Assembly: GCA_003024985.2 (NCBI GenBank)
Contig: PXIH01S0018588.1
Length of the DNA stretch: 13,744 bases
From: Euperipatoides rowelli
Lineage: Eukaryota; Onychophora; Udeonychophora; Euonychophora; Peripatopsidae
Direction: 5' to 3' (one strand)
In this document: positions 6,637 through 13,744 of the stretch, piece after piece
Numbering within the stretch: position 1 is the stretch's first letter
Layout of the letters: each line of letters begins with the position of its first letter
The notes under the pieces: model-generated
Database searches by the model: none
Told to the model about the DNA's origin: nothing
Seen by the model: the letters and a program-made list of their open reading frames with translations, nothing else
Position numbers and translations under genes: made by a program

Positions 6637-7281
6637 TATAGGCCACTATCTCATTTTGAAAATCACGATAATACAAATCACATTGAAAAGATTAAAAAAG
6701 GTAAGGTATGAATTTCTTTAAAATAAAAAATTATGATTTAAAAATTTTTTTGTGTACAGTAATTATTTATTCACCATTATTCTATTAAAGGGATCGCCTC
6801 CCCTACCCAACATTTTCTTAGGGGAGACCTTATTTTCATATTTAGATTTGTTGTCATAAACAAAAAATTAGAGGATCTATTTTCATTGTCAGCTAGATCT
6901 CCCAGATTTCATTCATATAGAATTGAGATAAAATTTAGAAATACTTTTAGAAGAAATAACTATCTTTCATAGGAGCATCAATTTCTGGAACTCTCTGCCT
7001 CAACATTTAATTAATGGATCATTCTAATTTTGGTGGTTTTAAATCATCCTTGGATAATTATTTATCTAGTGATGATTATTATTGCTCCCTTCCTTTCATT
7101 TGATTTTTATTTGATTCTGATTTGAAAATGTTTGCAGAGTAATGGTCCGTTATGTTTATATTGCATCAATTTATGCTGTGCTTGATTATCCTTTATATAT
7201 TCTGATTGTTTGCTCACCATTTAGATTTAGATTAATTATACATATTATATAATAAATTGTAAAAAGTCTTTTGAATAAATA
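6637..7281 (+). mobile_element. Decayed 3' end of a non-LTR (LINE) retrotransposon, RT C-terminal region
   Basis: Fragments of the C-terminal tail of a LINE reverse-transcriptase polyprotein can be read in order but in shifting frames. From 6637 comes YRPLSHFENHDN...HIEKIKK, matching the usual W-SP-H-K-D-IEK-Q region. From 6789 comes RDRLPYPTF, and from 6820 RGDLIFIFRFVV continuing to FHSYRIEIKFRNTFRRN (stop at 6970). From 6971 comes RSINFWNSLPQHLINGSF, and from about 7026 NFGGFKSSLDNYL continuing to a TGA at 7101-7103. The RGDLI and F-WNSLP-HL...FK-LD-YL order is typical of CR1, L2 and Jockey-like LINEs. At least three frameshifts plus stops make it dead. The 3' UTR runs to AATAAA signals at 7251 and 7274 and ends in a TTGAATAAATAA-like tail. 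The remnant is 5'-truncated, as most LINE copies are. The exact clade is uncertain. Confidence 0.72.
7274..7279 (+). terminator. AATAAA at the LINE 3' end
   Basis: AATAAA inside TTGAATAAATAA marks the probable 3' terminus of the LINE remnant; another AATAAA lies at 7251-7256. Many CR1/L2-type LINEs end in short A-rich repeats of this kind rather than a long poly(A). Confidence 0.4.
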
Positions 7282-7283
7282 AT

Positions 7284-8461
7284 TCCTTATTTTTTTTTTC
7301 AAAATTTACTCATGTGATTTAAATTAACAAAAAAAAAAATAAAAAGATACCAAATAAGAATCTTGCTAGTATTCAAACAGAATGGAAAGGTGGAGTATTT
7401 TGCTCGATATGTCAAATTTAGATACATGGGCAGTCTGCGGTAATTTAGCATTTTGCTATAAATATTAAATTTATTAGGCTATTCCATGATCCTATGAATT
7501 TGAACGTGATTCTCCAAGATCTAGAGTCCCTATAACCAGCCCTTATAGTAAAGAAATACACCCTTGGTAAGGAAAATTCCATGTCCAAATTCCATAAGGA
7601 AAACAGTGTACTAACTCAGAGAAGTAGCCTACTTAAATTGCAGTATTTATTTTCGGTTTATTTCATTCTTTTTTTCATTTAATAATTGATTTATTTACAA
7701 ATCTTTCTGTATACTGTACCAGTATTTAAAATAAAGAAATGATTCATGTTTTTTTTTTGTTGTTGTTTTGTAGGCCTATCTCTATGAATTTGAGTCAAAT
7801 GGACTGTTGAATGTGCTAGCCAGTTTAGGTATATGTAGCCTACCTAATATTGTACTGACATGTTTTTAATAATATTTATTTTTAATCTATATTTCTTAAT
7901 ATTTAGGATATACGCCAGGATTGGCCTATACCACTAAGTAGGCTATTACAATATTTCTTAATATATAGAAGTAGATATACCCTCAACTACAGCCGTGATA
8001 AAGGCTACAAAATGTTATTTAGCAGTGACAACCAGCATAGTTAATACAACCTAACATTATATAGTGAAGACTCCAGCAAAACATGCAGACCTTAAAGATA
8101 GGTGACATTTTAATTTGACTTCTAGTGAATAAGTTTATGTATCACTGGACTAGAACATAAACTGCCCCTCAAGTAAAATAATCTAAATCAATGATCCATG
8201 GTTACATTAGGAAAAAAGAATGACTATCATTTATTCACCTCTTTGATCATTTAAAATTCAAGTTCAGCCTGTAATTATTTACAAAAAAAAAATAGTATTA
8301 GACTTGTAATATAAGCCTACATAAAAGCTAGTTTCTTCAATTATAAATTTTCTGATTTTGGCGATATTGTGAGTTTGTATTGCTTTTCTATTTAAATTGT
8401 GTTTTTTTTTAAAAACTAATTTTAGCTAAACCTTCACCTGTACCGGTAAGTGCTTTTAAAG
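7284..8461. other. Non-coding AT-rich stretch
   Basis: I see no gene. An 18-bp direct repeat, ATATTTCTTAATAT followed by [T/A]TAG, occurs at 7889-7906 and 7951-7968 (17 of 18 identical, 62 bp apart), each followed shortly by GATATAC, so a small local duplication is likely. TAGGCTA/TAGCCTA words are frequent here (7475, 7626, 7771, 7836, 7938). Confidence 0.5.
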
Positions 8462-8477
8462 GTCTGTTGTCAGACAG

Positions 8478-8600
8478 AAAAAAATCACCAGGTCCGTAGC
8501 AGGATACGAGCCAGCGGTGATGTTTTAGTTTTACATTTTAAAGTCAGCCTCTTGCCATCTGTACCATCAATTACAATGCTCCATCAGTTGTGCTATTTAT
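8478..8600 (-). repeat. tRNA-like remnant (possible SINE head), minus strand
   Basis: Read on the minus strand, 8595-8577 gives TAGCACAACTGATGGAGCA, which looks like a tRNA D-arm and an A box of a Pol III promoter. Further on, 8512-8502 gives GGCTCGTATCC, close to the B box GGTTCGANTCC. A T7 run follows on the same strand (8484-8478), as a Pol III terminator would. The A-to-B distance is about 65 bp, too long for an intact tRNA gene, and no clean cloverleaf can be drawn. It is therefore more likely an old tRNA-derived SINE head or a tRNA pseudogene with an internal duplication (TGATGG occurs twice). The plus-strand frame over the same bases is not coding. Confidence 0.38.
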
Positions 8601-8714
8601 TCATTATTATTTTATTATGCACAACTCTTATTTTTAACTTGTGTAGGCCACTATTAGAAAAAATATCACTTTAGTCGTAAATTATTTTCTATTCGATGAG
8701 TAGCTCGTTTGTGG

Positions 8715-8757
8715 TTTATTTTTATTTATTTATTATTTATTTATTTATTTATTTATA
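8715..8757. repeat. (TTTA)n microsatellite
   Basis: About ten interrupted TTTA/ATTT units lie in a 43-bp tract. It is a simple-sequence repeat, likely length-polymorphic. Confidence 0.85.
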
Positions 8758-10970
8758 GTTAACTACAAATTAAAATTTGCCATACAACTTGACTATAGTC
8801 CAGCGAGGTTGTCGCTGACCCTATTCCAATATTGTTTTGTTATAGGCTGCTGTATATAAACTACTAACCCACATACTGCAAATATACAGTATAAGCTATA
8901 TTATAGGCTATATTTTTTTTGTTTATTTTTTATATATACCGGTAGTCTCTCTTTTTTAAATTCATTCACATAATTTATTTATTCGTAAATCAACTTTCAT
9001 ACCTCAAGTACTGTATTATTGGAGATAACATTTTTTCTGAATGCTTACTTAAGACATAGGCTTTGTTCATTTTGTAATGGGTAATTATTTACAAGCTTTT
9101 AAAAATGTAAGGTTGATGTTTTTACTTTCTATGTACCGGTATTTGTTATAAAGGCTAATACATATACAGTATATTCCCACATACAGTAATTTAAACCTTT
9201 AATAGCCTATTTCTTCCATTTTAAACCAGGAGAAAAAATATCCCTGTAACCTTCAATATTAAAATAGCATTTGAAATTATTAAAACACAGAGCAGTAGCT
9301 AGAACAAGATCAAAATTCATAAGATCTCAAATAATTAGCTGATACAAAAATGTTGTTTGTGGAAATTGTATGACAAATCCTTTGCTGGTTTTTATCAAAT
9401 TGTAAGATGAGGGAACTAGATCATTTGAAACGAAATACTCTAAATAGTTTCATTAATCAAAAGATAATTGGAATTGTATTACAATCTACTGTTATGTCCA
9501 AAATGTCAGAGCAATTTAATGAATGATAAGGTCATTAAATAACAAGGACGTCTAAGAGTAGAGCTTAAAAAATTTGGACCAAATATTACAAAAATTATAC
9601 TCTCAAAACAGGCGAAACAAGACTTCTTTTTATTTTAATTTATCTGTAATTACGTATTGATGTTTTTAAACACTATGACATAAAGAGAAATTAACAGCAA
9701 AAGAAATAACGTTCAGGAAATCATCCACCAATCTAATGTTTTAATAGTTCCTGTTAAAGATTTTTAGATTACATTTAGTTTAATAATGAAAACAATAAGT
9801 AATTTCTAACAATTATAATTACCAATTAAAACTTTAAATGGATAAATAATAATTTGCAAAAGAAACGGTCTGATTGCAGTACAGCAATCAAAACAAATGA
9901 CGTTTTCTCATTGTAAACATATGGGAGAAATCTTTCCCACAGATAACATTTTGTTATCTTGTTTTTAAATGTATATAGACAAATAAAATAGTCAAATAAG
10001 ATTTTTTTAAATATATTATTATAATTCTAACCTAGGCTATGTTAAATAATTTTATTATGATATTAAAGTCATCCTTGAAACATACAAGTTATGGATATGA
10101 CAATTACAGAGGAAAGAAAAATAATTAAAATCATAGCTAATAGCTGGCTTAGAAGGCAGCCAATTCCTATACATTAAAAATACATCCAAGTCCTTGAATT
10201 ATTAAAAAAACTAATGTATATTTTATTTCTATAAATATTACTTCCGTCAATGAAATGAATTAAAATAACGTTCATTGATAACGAAGAGCTTGAACATAAT
10301 GAAAAAAAAGCTTGATTTTTCTTCACTTACCTAGTAACGTTATAATTCCACGCTTCGCTCCTTGGAGTTAAATATTAGTTTGTGGTGGTACAATAAATAA
10401 TTTTATAAAAAATATAAGCCCATACTTCTGATAAATGGTTATAGGATAATTCAAGTGCACGGCATCATCTGATAAAAGTGATTCATTAGTGAAAACAATA
10501 CTATATAACGTTTTTTTTTTCTCAACTATGGCGATTTTACAATTTGCGCATGTACAACTATGACGTCAGGGCACACCATGTAGCAGATGATAATAAACTC
10601 TATTCTGGCTTAAGAAAATAAAAACAATAGGATTTAATGAAAAGTTATTTTTGGAAAATCTTTGATTAAAATTTAAAACGAATAAACAAACTCAGACTTA
10701 TCAGTTATGCTTTCGAAGTAATTTTCTGTATATTAAAATTGCTTATTTTATTATTTATTCATAAATTATAAAGATGTTTCTTTTTAAAAAATATTTACAG
10801 TGTATCCCATTTTAGTTCTTTATAATAGTAAATGTAAATTTCATTATTCTTGGCTATTGATAATGGTTTTAAATTATACAAATATACATTGGTGACAGGA
10901 AAAGTCATTATCAAATTATAATTTAATGTTTTAAATGTTGGATGTTACTAACTTACTATTAGCCAGCATG
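8758..10970. other. 2.2 kb AT-rich non-coding DNA, no element recognised
   Basis: I find no convincing gene, RNA or transposon boundary in this stretch. Small stems exist (for example TGATTGC/GCAATCA near 9870-9892 and AGATAAC/GTTATCT near 9941-9959) but are at the level expected by chance. TACCGGTA-like words occur near 8938 and 9135. A promoter-like motif cluster near 10320-10570 is listed separately at low confidence. Confidence 0.5.
10320..10568 (-). promoter_or_regulatory. CRE-containing patch with downstream splice-donor-like site (minus strand)
   Basis: A perfect palindromic CRE TGACGTCA lies at 10561-10568. The minus strand downstream of it carries a CATGCGCAA stretch (half of an NRF1-like site) and a CGCCAT word. 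About 230 bp further on, the minus strand reads TTACTAG then GTAAGTGAAG (near 10321-10338), a strong donor consensus after a short GC-richer stretch. Together they could be the core promoter and untranslated first exon of a minus-strand gene, but no coding sequence supports it. GTAAGT is expected a few times by chance in a window of this size. Confidence 0.15.
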
Positions 10971-10978
10971 ATGGAAGT

Positions 10979-10999
10979 GGGGGGGGGGGGGGGGGGGGG
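10979..10999. repeat. G21 homopolymer
   Basis: Twenty-one consecutive G follow TGATGGAAGT. It is the longest homopolymer in the window and stands out in such AT-rich DNA. It can form G-quadruplex structures, and its length is likely to be unstable and uncertain in the assembly. Confidence 0.85.
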
Positions 11000-11102
11000 C
11001 AGACAACGAAAAACCTAGGGCTTTATTTATTGGCTAGTGATGCTTCTATTGTTCTTTTTAGTGAGTTAGCTCTCTAAAGCTTAATATCCAAAATGAGTCG
11101 AT

Positions 11103-11397
11103 ACTAGGGTCTGGATCTCAGACTCCATCGTACCTTTCAGCCAATTAAAAGATCTCTAACCTTTAACCGTACCCTGACAGTCTGACCCTATGTCCAACAA
11201 GAATATAATAGAAAATTAATGGATCTCTAACCTTACCCTAATCTTAATTCCAACTTAAGTATTATACCATATTAAAAATAAGTAATAAATAAAATAGTAG
11301 CCAATCAGGGGTTGGCTTGCAGATAGAATGCAAGTTGACTTCTGATTGGCTGTTTGGGGTCTAAAGAGTCAGTGGAGTCTGAGATCCAGACACTATA
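11103..11397. mobile_element. Foldback MITE A (295 bp), GTCTGGATCTCAGACTCCA ends
   Basis: The ends at 11105-11127 and 11373-11395 are inverted repeats matching at 22 of 23 positions and sharing GTCTGGATCTCAGACTCCA. The arms continue inward to a second conserved block, CAGCCAATTAAAAG on the left (11139-11152) and the complement of CAGCCAATCAGAAG on the right. A third hairpin lies inside at 11301-11349. Flanking direct repeats TGAGTCGAT (11094-11102) and TGAGTTCGAT (11398-11407) differ by one inserted base and are a candidate target duplication. There is no coding capacity. The interior repeats the phrase GATCTCTAACCTT twice (near 11151 and 11222). The same layout recurs in element B 260 bp downstream in the same orientation, which shows that this is a genuine family and not a chance palindrome. 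The superfamily is unknown. Confidence 0.75.
11301..11349 (+). repeat. Internal hairpin of MITE A with only Watson-Crick or G-U pairs
   Basis: Arms 11301-11321 (CCAATCAGGGGTTGGCTTGCA) and 11329-11349 flank a 7-nt loop GATAGAA. In a plus-strand RNA, all 21 positions pair: 16 Watson-Crick and 5 G-U. On the minus strand the same five become C-A mismatches. The matching hairpin of element B (arms 11842-11858 and 11872-11888) is Watson-Crick with one mismatch in 17. The differences in A are plus-strand C-to-T changes, several at former CpG sites. Confidence 0.7.
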
Positions 11398-11476
11398 TGA
11401 GTTCGATCAAGGCGAATCATTCATAATTTATTTATTTCAAAATTAGCCAGACCTTCACGGAAAGGTGTCCTTCTAA

Positions 11477-11484
11477 GTCCTTTA
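11477..11484. repeat. Candidate target duplication of MITE B, left (GTCCTTTA)
   Basis: This 8-bp direct repeat abuts the GGATAAAC terminus and differs from 12127-12134 only in its last base. Confidence 0.55.
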
Positions 11485-12126
11485 GGATAAACGGCAGTAT
11501 CGTACCGGTTGATTTCAATAATTTAATAATTTATTTTTGATAATTTAATAATTAATTTTTCAATAATTTAAATAATTATAAATAATTTTAAAGGATTGTG
11601 GGATTGTGTTATTTGGAGGCTAGGCGCTAAACCGTTTGTCTCAAAGAGATTTATATACTAGCATCTGGATCTCAGATCTACCATTCTCATACAGCCAGTT
11701 AGAAGATCTACTAATCTCAACTGTATACTGACCCTAACTCCAACATGAATATAATAGCAAATTAAAGGATCTCTAACCTTAACCGAACACTGATCCTAAC
11801 TTCAACTTAAATATTAAAGCATAAATAAATAAATAAAATAACAATCAAAGGTCGGCTTACAGATAGAATACAAGCCGACCTTTAATTGGCTGTTTTTTGG
11901 GCTGCATGACAATGGTAAGTCTGATATTCAGACGCTATTATTTGTATCTCGGTTTGTCTAATACGAGTCCAAACACTCAATCGATTTTAAATTAATTTTT
12001 AATTATTTAAATTAAAATTAAAAATTTCAAAATTTAAATTATTGAAATTTACTGGTTCGAAAATCAATTATTAAATTATTGAAAATAAATTATTGAAATT
12101 AACCGGTACGATACTGCAGTTTATCC
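11485..12126. mobile_element. Foldback MITE B (642 bp): long AT-rich arms around a MITE A-like core
   Basis: The outer ends GGATAAAC[G/T]GCAGTATCG-TACCGGTT (from 11485, and as complement up to 12126) match at all but two of the first 35-40 bases. They lead into AT-rich arms of about 100 bp made of ATTTCAATAATTTAATAATT-like sequence. The element is flanked by GTCCTTTA (11477-11484) and GTCCTTTG (12127-12134), an 8-bp candidate target duplication with one mismatch. At its centre, 11659-11937 is a diverged copy of element A: TAGC[A/G]TCTG...TACCATT ends matching at 22 of 27, then CATACAGCC/CATGCAGCC, the GGATCTCTAACCTTAACC interior and the GGTCGGCTT hairpin. In the right arm GAAATT-[T/A]AC[T/C]GGT[T/A]CGA is duplicated (12044-12060, 12095-12111). 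There is no coding capacity. B is either a composite in which an A-like element landed in a foldback, or the longer parent of A. Confidence 0.75.
11659..11937. repeat. MITE A-like core within element B
   Basis: This 279-bp segment is collinear with 11105-11395: similar ends, the interior phrases CTAACCTTAACC and CTTAAATATTA, an AAATAAAT tract (11820-11838), and the terminal hairpin. Its left and right ends differ more from each other than those of A do, so it is probably the older copy. Confidence 0.68.
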
Positions 12127-12134
12127 GTCCTTTG
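12127..12134. repeat. Candidate target duplication of MITE B, right (GTCCTTTG)
   Basis: This abuts the GTTTATCC terminus and matches 11477-11484 at 7 of 8 positions. Confidence 0.55.
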
Positions 12135-12233
12135 TATTACAAATAAATTATAAATACAATACCGTAAATAAATAGAATCATATAAATAATATTAGATGTA
12201 ATATGAATTTAGATTTCAATACAAGTAAAATGG

Positions 12234-12950
12234 AGGTTTCTGCTGTAGGCCCATAATGCATTGCAAACCAGAAGTGATATCATTTTGAGAGTGTTAGGGA
12301 TCTGATGTCATCTTGTGTAGAACATCATCCTTGATCAATTAAATTATTTTTGACTGGATGTGATGTCATATTAAGGAGCATTATAAGATTAAAGCTCTTA
12401 ACTCATGGAAATTGCTGAAGTTTTGCTGCAGACCCACAATGCATTGTCAACTCGAAGTGATGTCATTTTGAGCATGTTAGGAGTCTTACATTATCATTAC
12501 TTGTTGTAGAACACCCTCAATTAAATGCCTTTTTAATAGATGTGATGTCATATTAAGGTGCATTATGGGACTAAAAGTCTTGACTTAGAGAAATTACTGA
12601 GTAGACTACTCATGGAAATTGCAGAAGTTTTTGTTGCAGCCCCATGATGCATTGTGAACACAAAGTGTTCTATTGTCTAATTATCAATATAGACAAAAGA
12701 ATAATATATGTAAAAGACACAATGAACTCTTACCTACCTATTAGACAGGATATGATATATTAAAGTGCTTTATGAGATTAAAGGTCTTGACTCATGGAAA
12801 TTTCCAAAGTTTCTGCTGCAGCCCCATGAAAGTGATGTCATTTTGGACATGTTAGGAGTATGACATCAATTAAATGACTTTTGGACCAAATGTGATGTCA
12901 TATTAAGGTTCAATATGGGATTAAACATCTTGATTCACAGAAATGGCAGA
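12234..12950. repeat. Tandem array of a ~183-bp unit, four copies
   Basis: Four head-to-tail copies start at 12234, 12419, 12626 and 12808, with lengths of about 185, 207, 182 and 143 bp. Each begins AGTTT[T/C]TGCTGCAG-[C/A]CCCA. It then has ATGCATTG, AGTGATGTCATTTTG, ATGTTAGGAGT, TGTGATGTCATATTAAGG and GATTAAA, and ends CTTGACTCATGGAAATT. Copy 2 carries an extra block of about 25 bp (12600-12625) that repeats its own end. Copy 3 has a diverged middle (12670-12745), with TTGTCTAAT facing ATAGACAA. Copy 4 lacks the ATGCATTG block and a second internal block. The unit contains no open frame. It is an eroded satellite-like local amplification. The TGTGATGTCA word is shared with the 2.2-3.4 kb array, though the rest of the unit is different. 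Confidence 0.85.
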
Positions 12951-13744
12951 ACACACCTGAAGGTTTAAGAAGTGATGCAGACAAAAAATGAAATATGTTT
13001 TTGGCTTCTGCATCAGCCTTCTGAATCAATTCTGACCATTATCGAGTCGATCCAACAACAAAAAATGTTAAACTTATAAGCGATAACATTATAGGTGTCT
13101 AAGTTATCTTTTGAACATGATTTCATAGAATCTTGTATTTACATTTTTTCAATTTATTGATCTCATTCCTGAGTTGATCTGAGTTTTAGTATAGGCTATA
13201 CGGTGATGTTTGGGGCTACTTCCATTACCCAGATACATTTTTTATAAGATATTTCAAGTCTGGGTTTCACGCTGGTCCATTAAAAAAAAAAAATTTCAAA
13301 AATGGACAAAAAAATAAGAATTTTCATTTTAAAGTTGGTTTTGGTAAAGCTAGAACAAAAGAAAATCAATATTTTCCCAAGCTATTGTTTTGGATGATTA
13401 ACAGGCGCTTAGCAGTCCAAGATCCATTCAATTATAGAATTGGCTTGTTTTTAATAAATAACTGGATCATCCTCTATCTATTATATTTATTTCCCTTTCC
13501 CCATAGGATTGAAGCATAAAATCTTTGTTAACTATATTAAAAAACATAAAAAAATATTCTAAGTATTTGTCATGGTACCTGACCCTAATGTGACATCACA
13601 AGAAGTTATGATGGACATTCCCAAAGTTTTATGAAGGTGGGAATATTTTGTAGCCCTTTAAAGGTCAAATGTAATGGATTTTTTTAATTTTTTATTATTA
13701 TTGGTTTTCAAAGATAATTATTATTAAAAAAAATTCCACTGGAA
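12951..13744. other. Non-coding AT-rich stretch to window end
   Basis: Apart from the small hairpin at 12973-13015 I see no gene or element. Near 13591-13650 the words TGACATCACA and GATGGACATTCCCAAAGTTTT loosely recall pieces of the 183-bp unit, which might be a degraded outlying copy. The window ends in A/T-rich sequence with no boundary. Confidence 0.45.
12973..13015. repeat. Inverted repeat TGATGCAGA/TCTGCATCA
   Basis: Perfect 9-bp arms (12973-12981 and 13007-13015), reinforced by ACAAAAA against TTTTTGG just inside, form a 43-bp hairpin directly after the tandem array. No target duplication or family assignment is possible. Confidence 0.5.

Noticed and set aside
8502-8595. Functional tRNA gene on the minus strand
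   Set aside because: The A-to-B box spacing is too long, no acceptor or anticodon stem pairs cleanly, and the B box departs from consensus.
8450-8674. Plus-strand frame of 74 codons with a hydrophobic C-terminus
   Set aside because: It overlaps the tRNA-like remnant on the other strand and the hydrophobic part comes from T-rich DNA. No signal peptide plus mature domain can be argued.
10452-10591. ATCATCTG near 10463 facing CAGATGAT near 10583, considered as ends of another MITE
   Set aside because: The arms match for only 8 bp, diverge on both sides, and have no flanking direct repeat.
12234-12950. Regularly spaced repeats considered as a CRISPR-like array
   Set aside because: The units are about 183 bp and homologous over their whole length, with no short repeat alternating with unique spacers, and the context is eukaryotic.

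Overview
This is an AT-rich eukaryotic window (roughly 30% GC by eye). I find no protein-coding gene that I can support. The open frames are short and low-complexity, and they do not look like conserved protein. What can be read is an intergenic or intronic landscape built almost entirely from transposable-element relics and degenerate tandem repeats. The mix of element types (hAT-type, piggyBac-type and unclassified short inverted-repeat elements, a solo LTR, a dead non-LTR retrotransposon) fits an invertebrate animal. The many dispersed TAGGCTA/TAGGCCTA-like and TACCGGTA-like words remind me of marine deuterostome genomes such as echinoderms, but that assignment is weak.

Layout, left to right. 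1-696 is featureless AT-rich DNA. 705-1166 is a short inverted-repeat element with 28-bp ends and a perfect 8-bp target duplication. 1180-1220 is an outlying copy of a degenerate repeat that becomes dense at 2240-3420. 1405-1449 is a perfect 21-bp-arm hairpin with a 3-nt loop. 1797-2055 is a solo LTR with a perfect 5-bp duplication. 3742-4481 is a hAT-type non-autonomous element with a perfect 8-bp duplication and a large internal foldback. 4749-5130 is a locally GC-richer patch with an unexplained open frame and promoter-like motifs. 5619-5693 is a small hairpin repeat. 5724-6319 is a piggyBac-type MITE flanked by TTAA. 6637-7281 is the frameshifted 3' end of a non-LTR retrotransposon, with RGDLI, FWNSLPQHL and FKSSLDNYL motifs still readable in different frames.

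The right half starts with a (TTTA)n tract and a tRNA-like remnant near 8.5-8.76 kb, followed by about 2.2 kb of featureless AT-rich DNA. 10979-10999 is a run of 21 G. 11103-11397 and 11485-12126 are two related foldback elements in tandem; the second carries a version of the first inside longer AT-rich arms and is flanked by an 8-bp near-perfect duplication. 12234-12950 holds four tandem copies of a unit of about 183 bp. The last 800 bp is plain AT-rich DNA.

No cellular system is encoded here. The most interesting points are the nested architecture of the foldback elements, the strand-asymmetric G-U-compatible hairpin inside one of them, and the concentration of TGATGTCA words (12 copies) in two unrelated-looking repeat arrays 10 kb apart. 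All calls come from reading the sequence. Family names rest on terminal motifs and target-site duplications, not on a database search.
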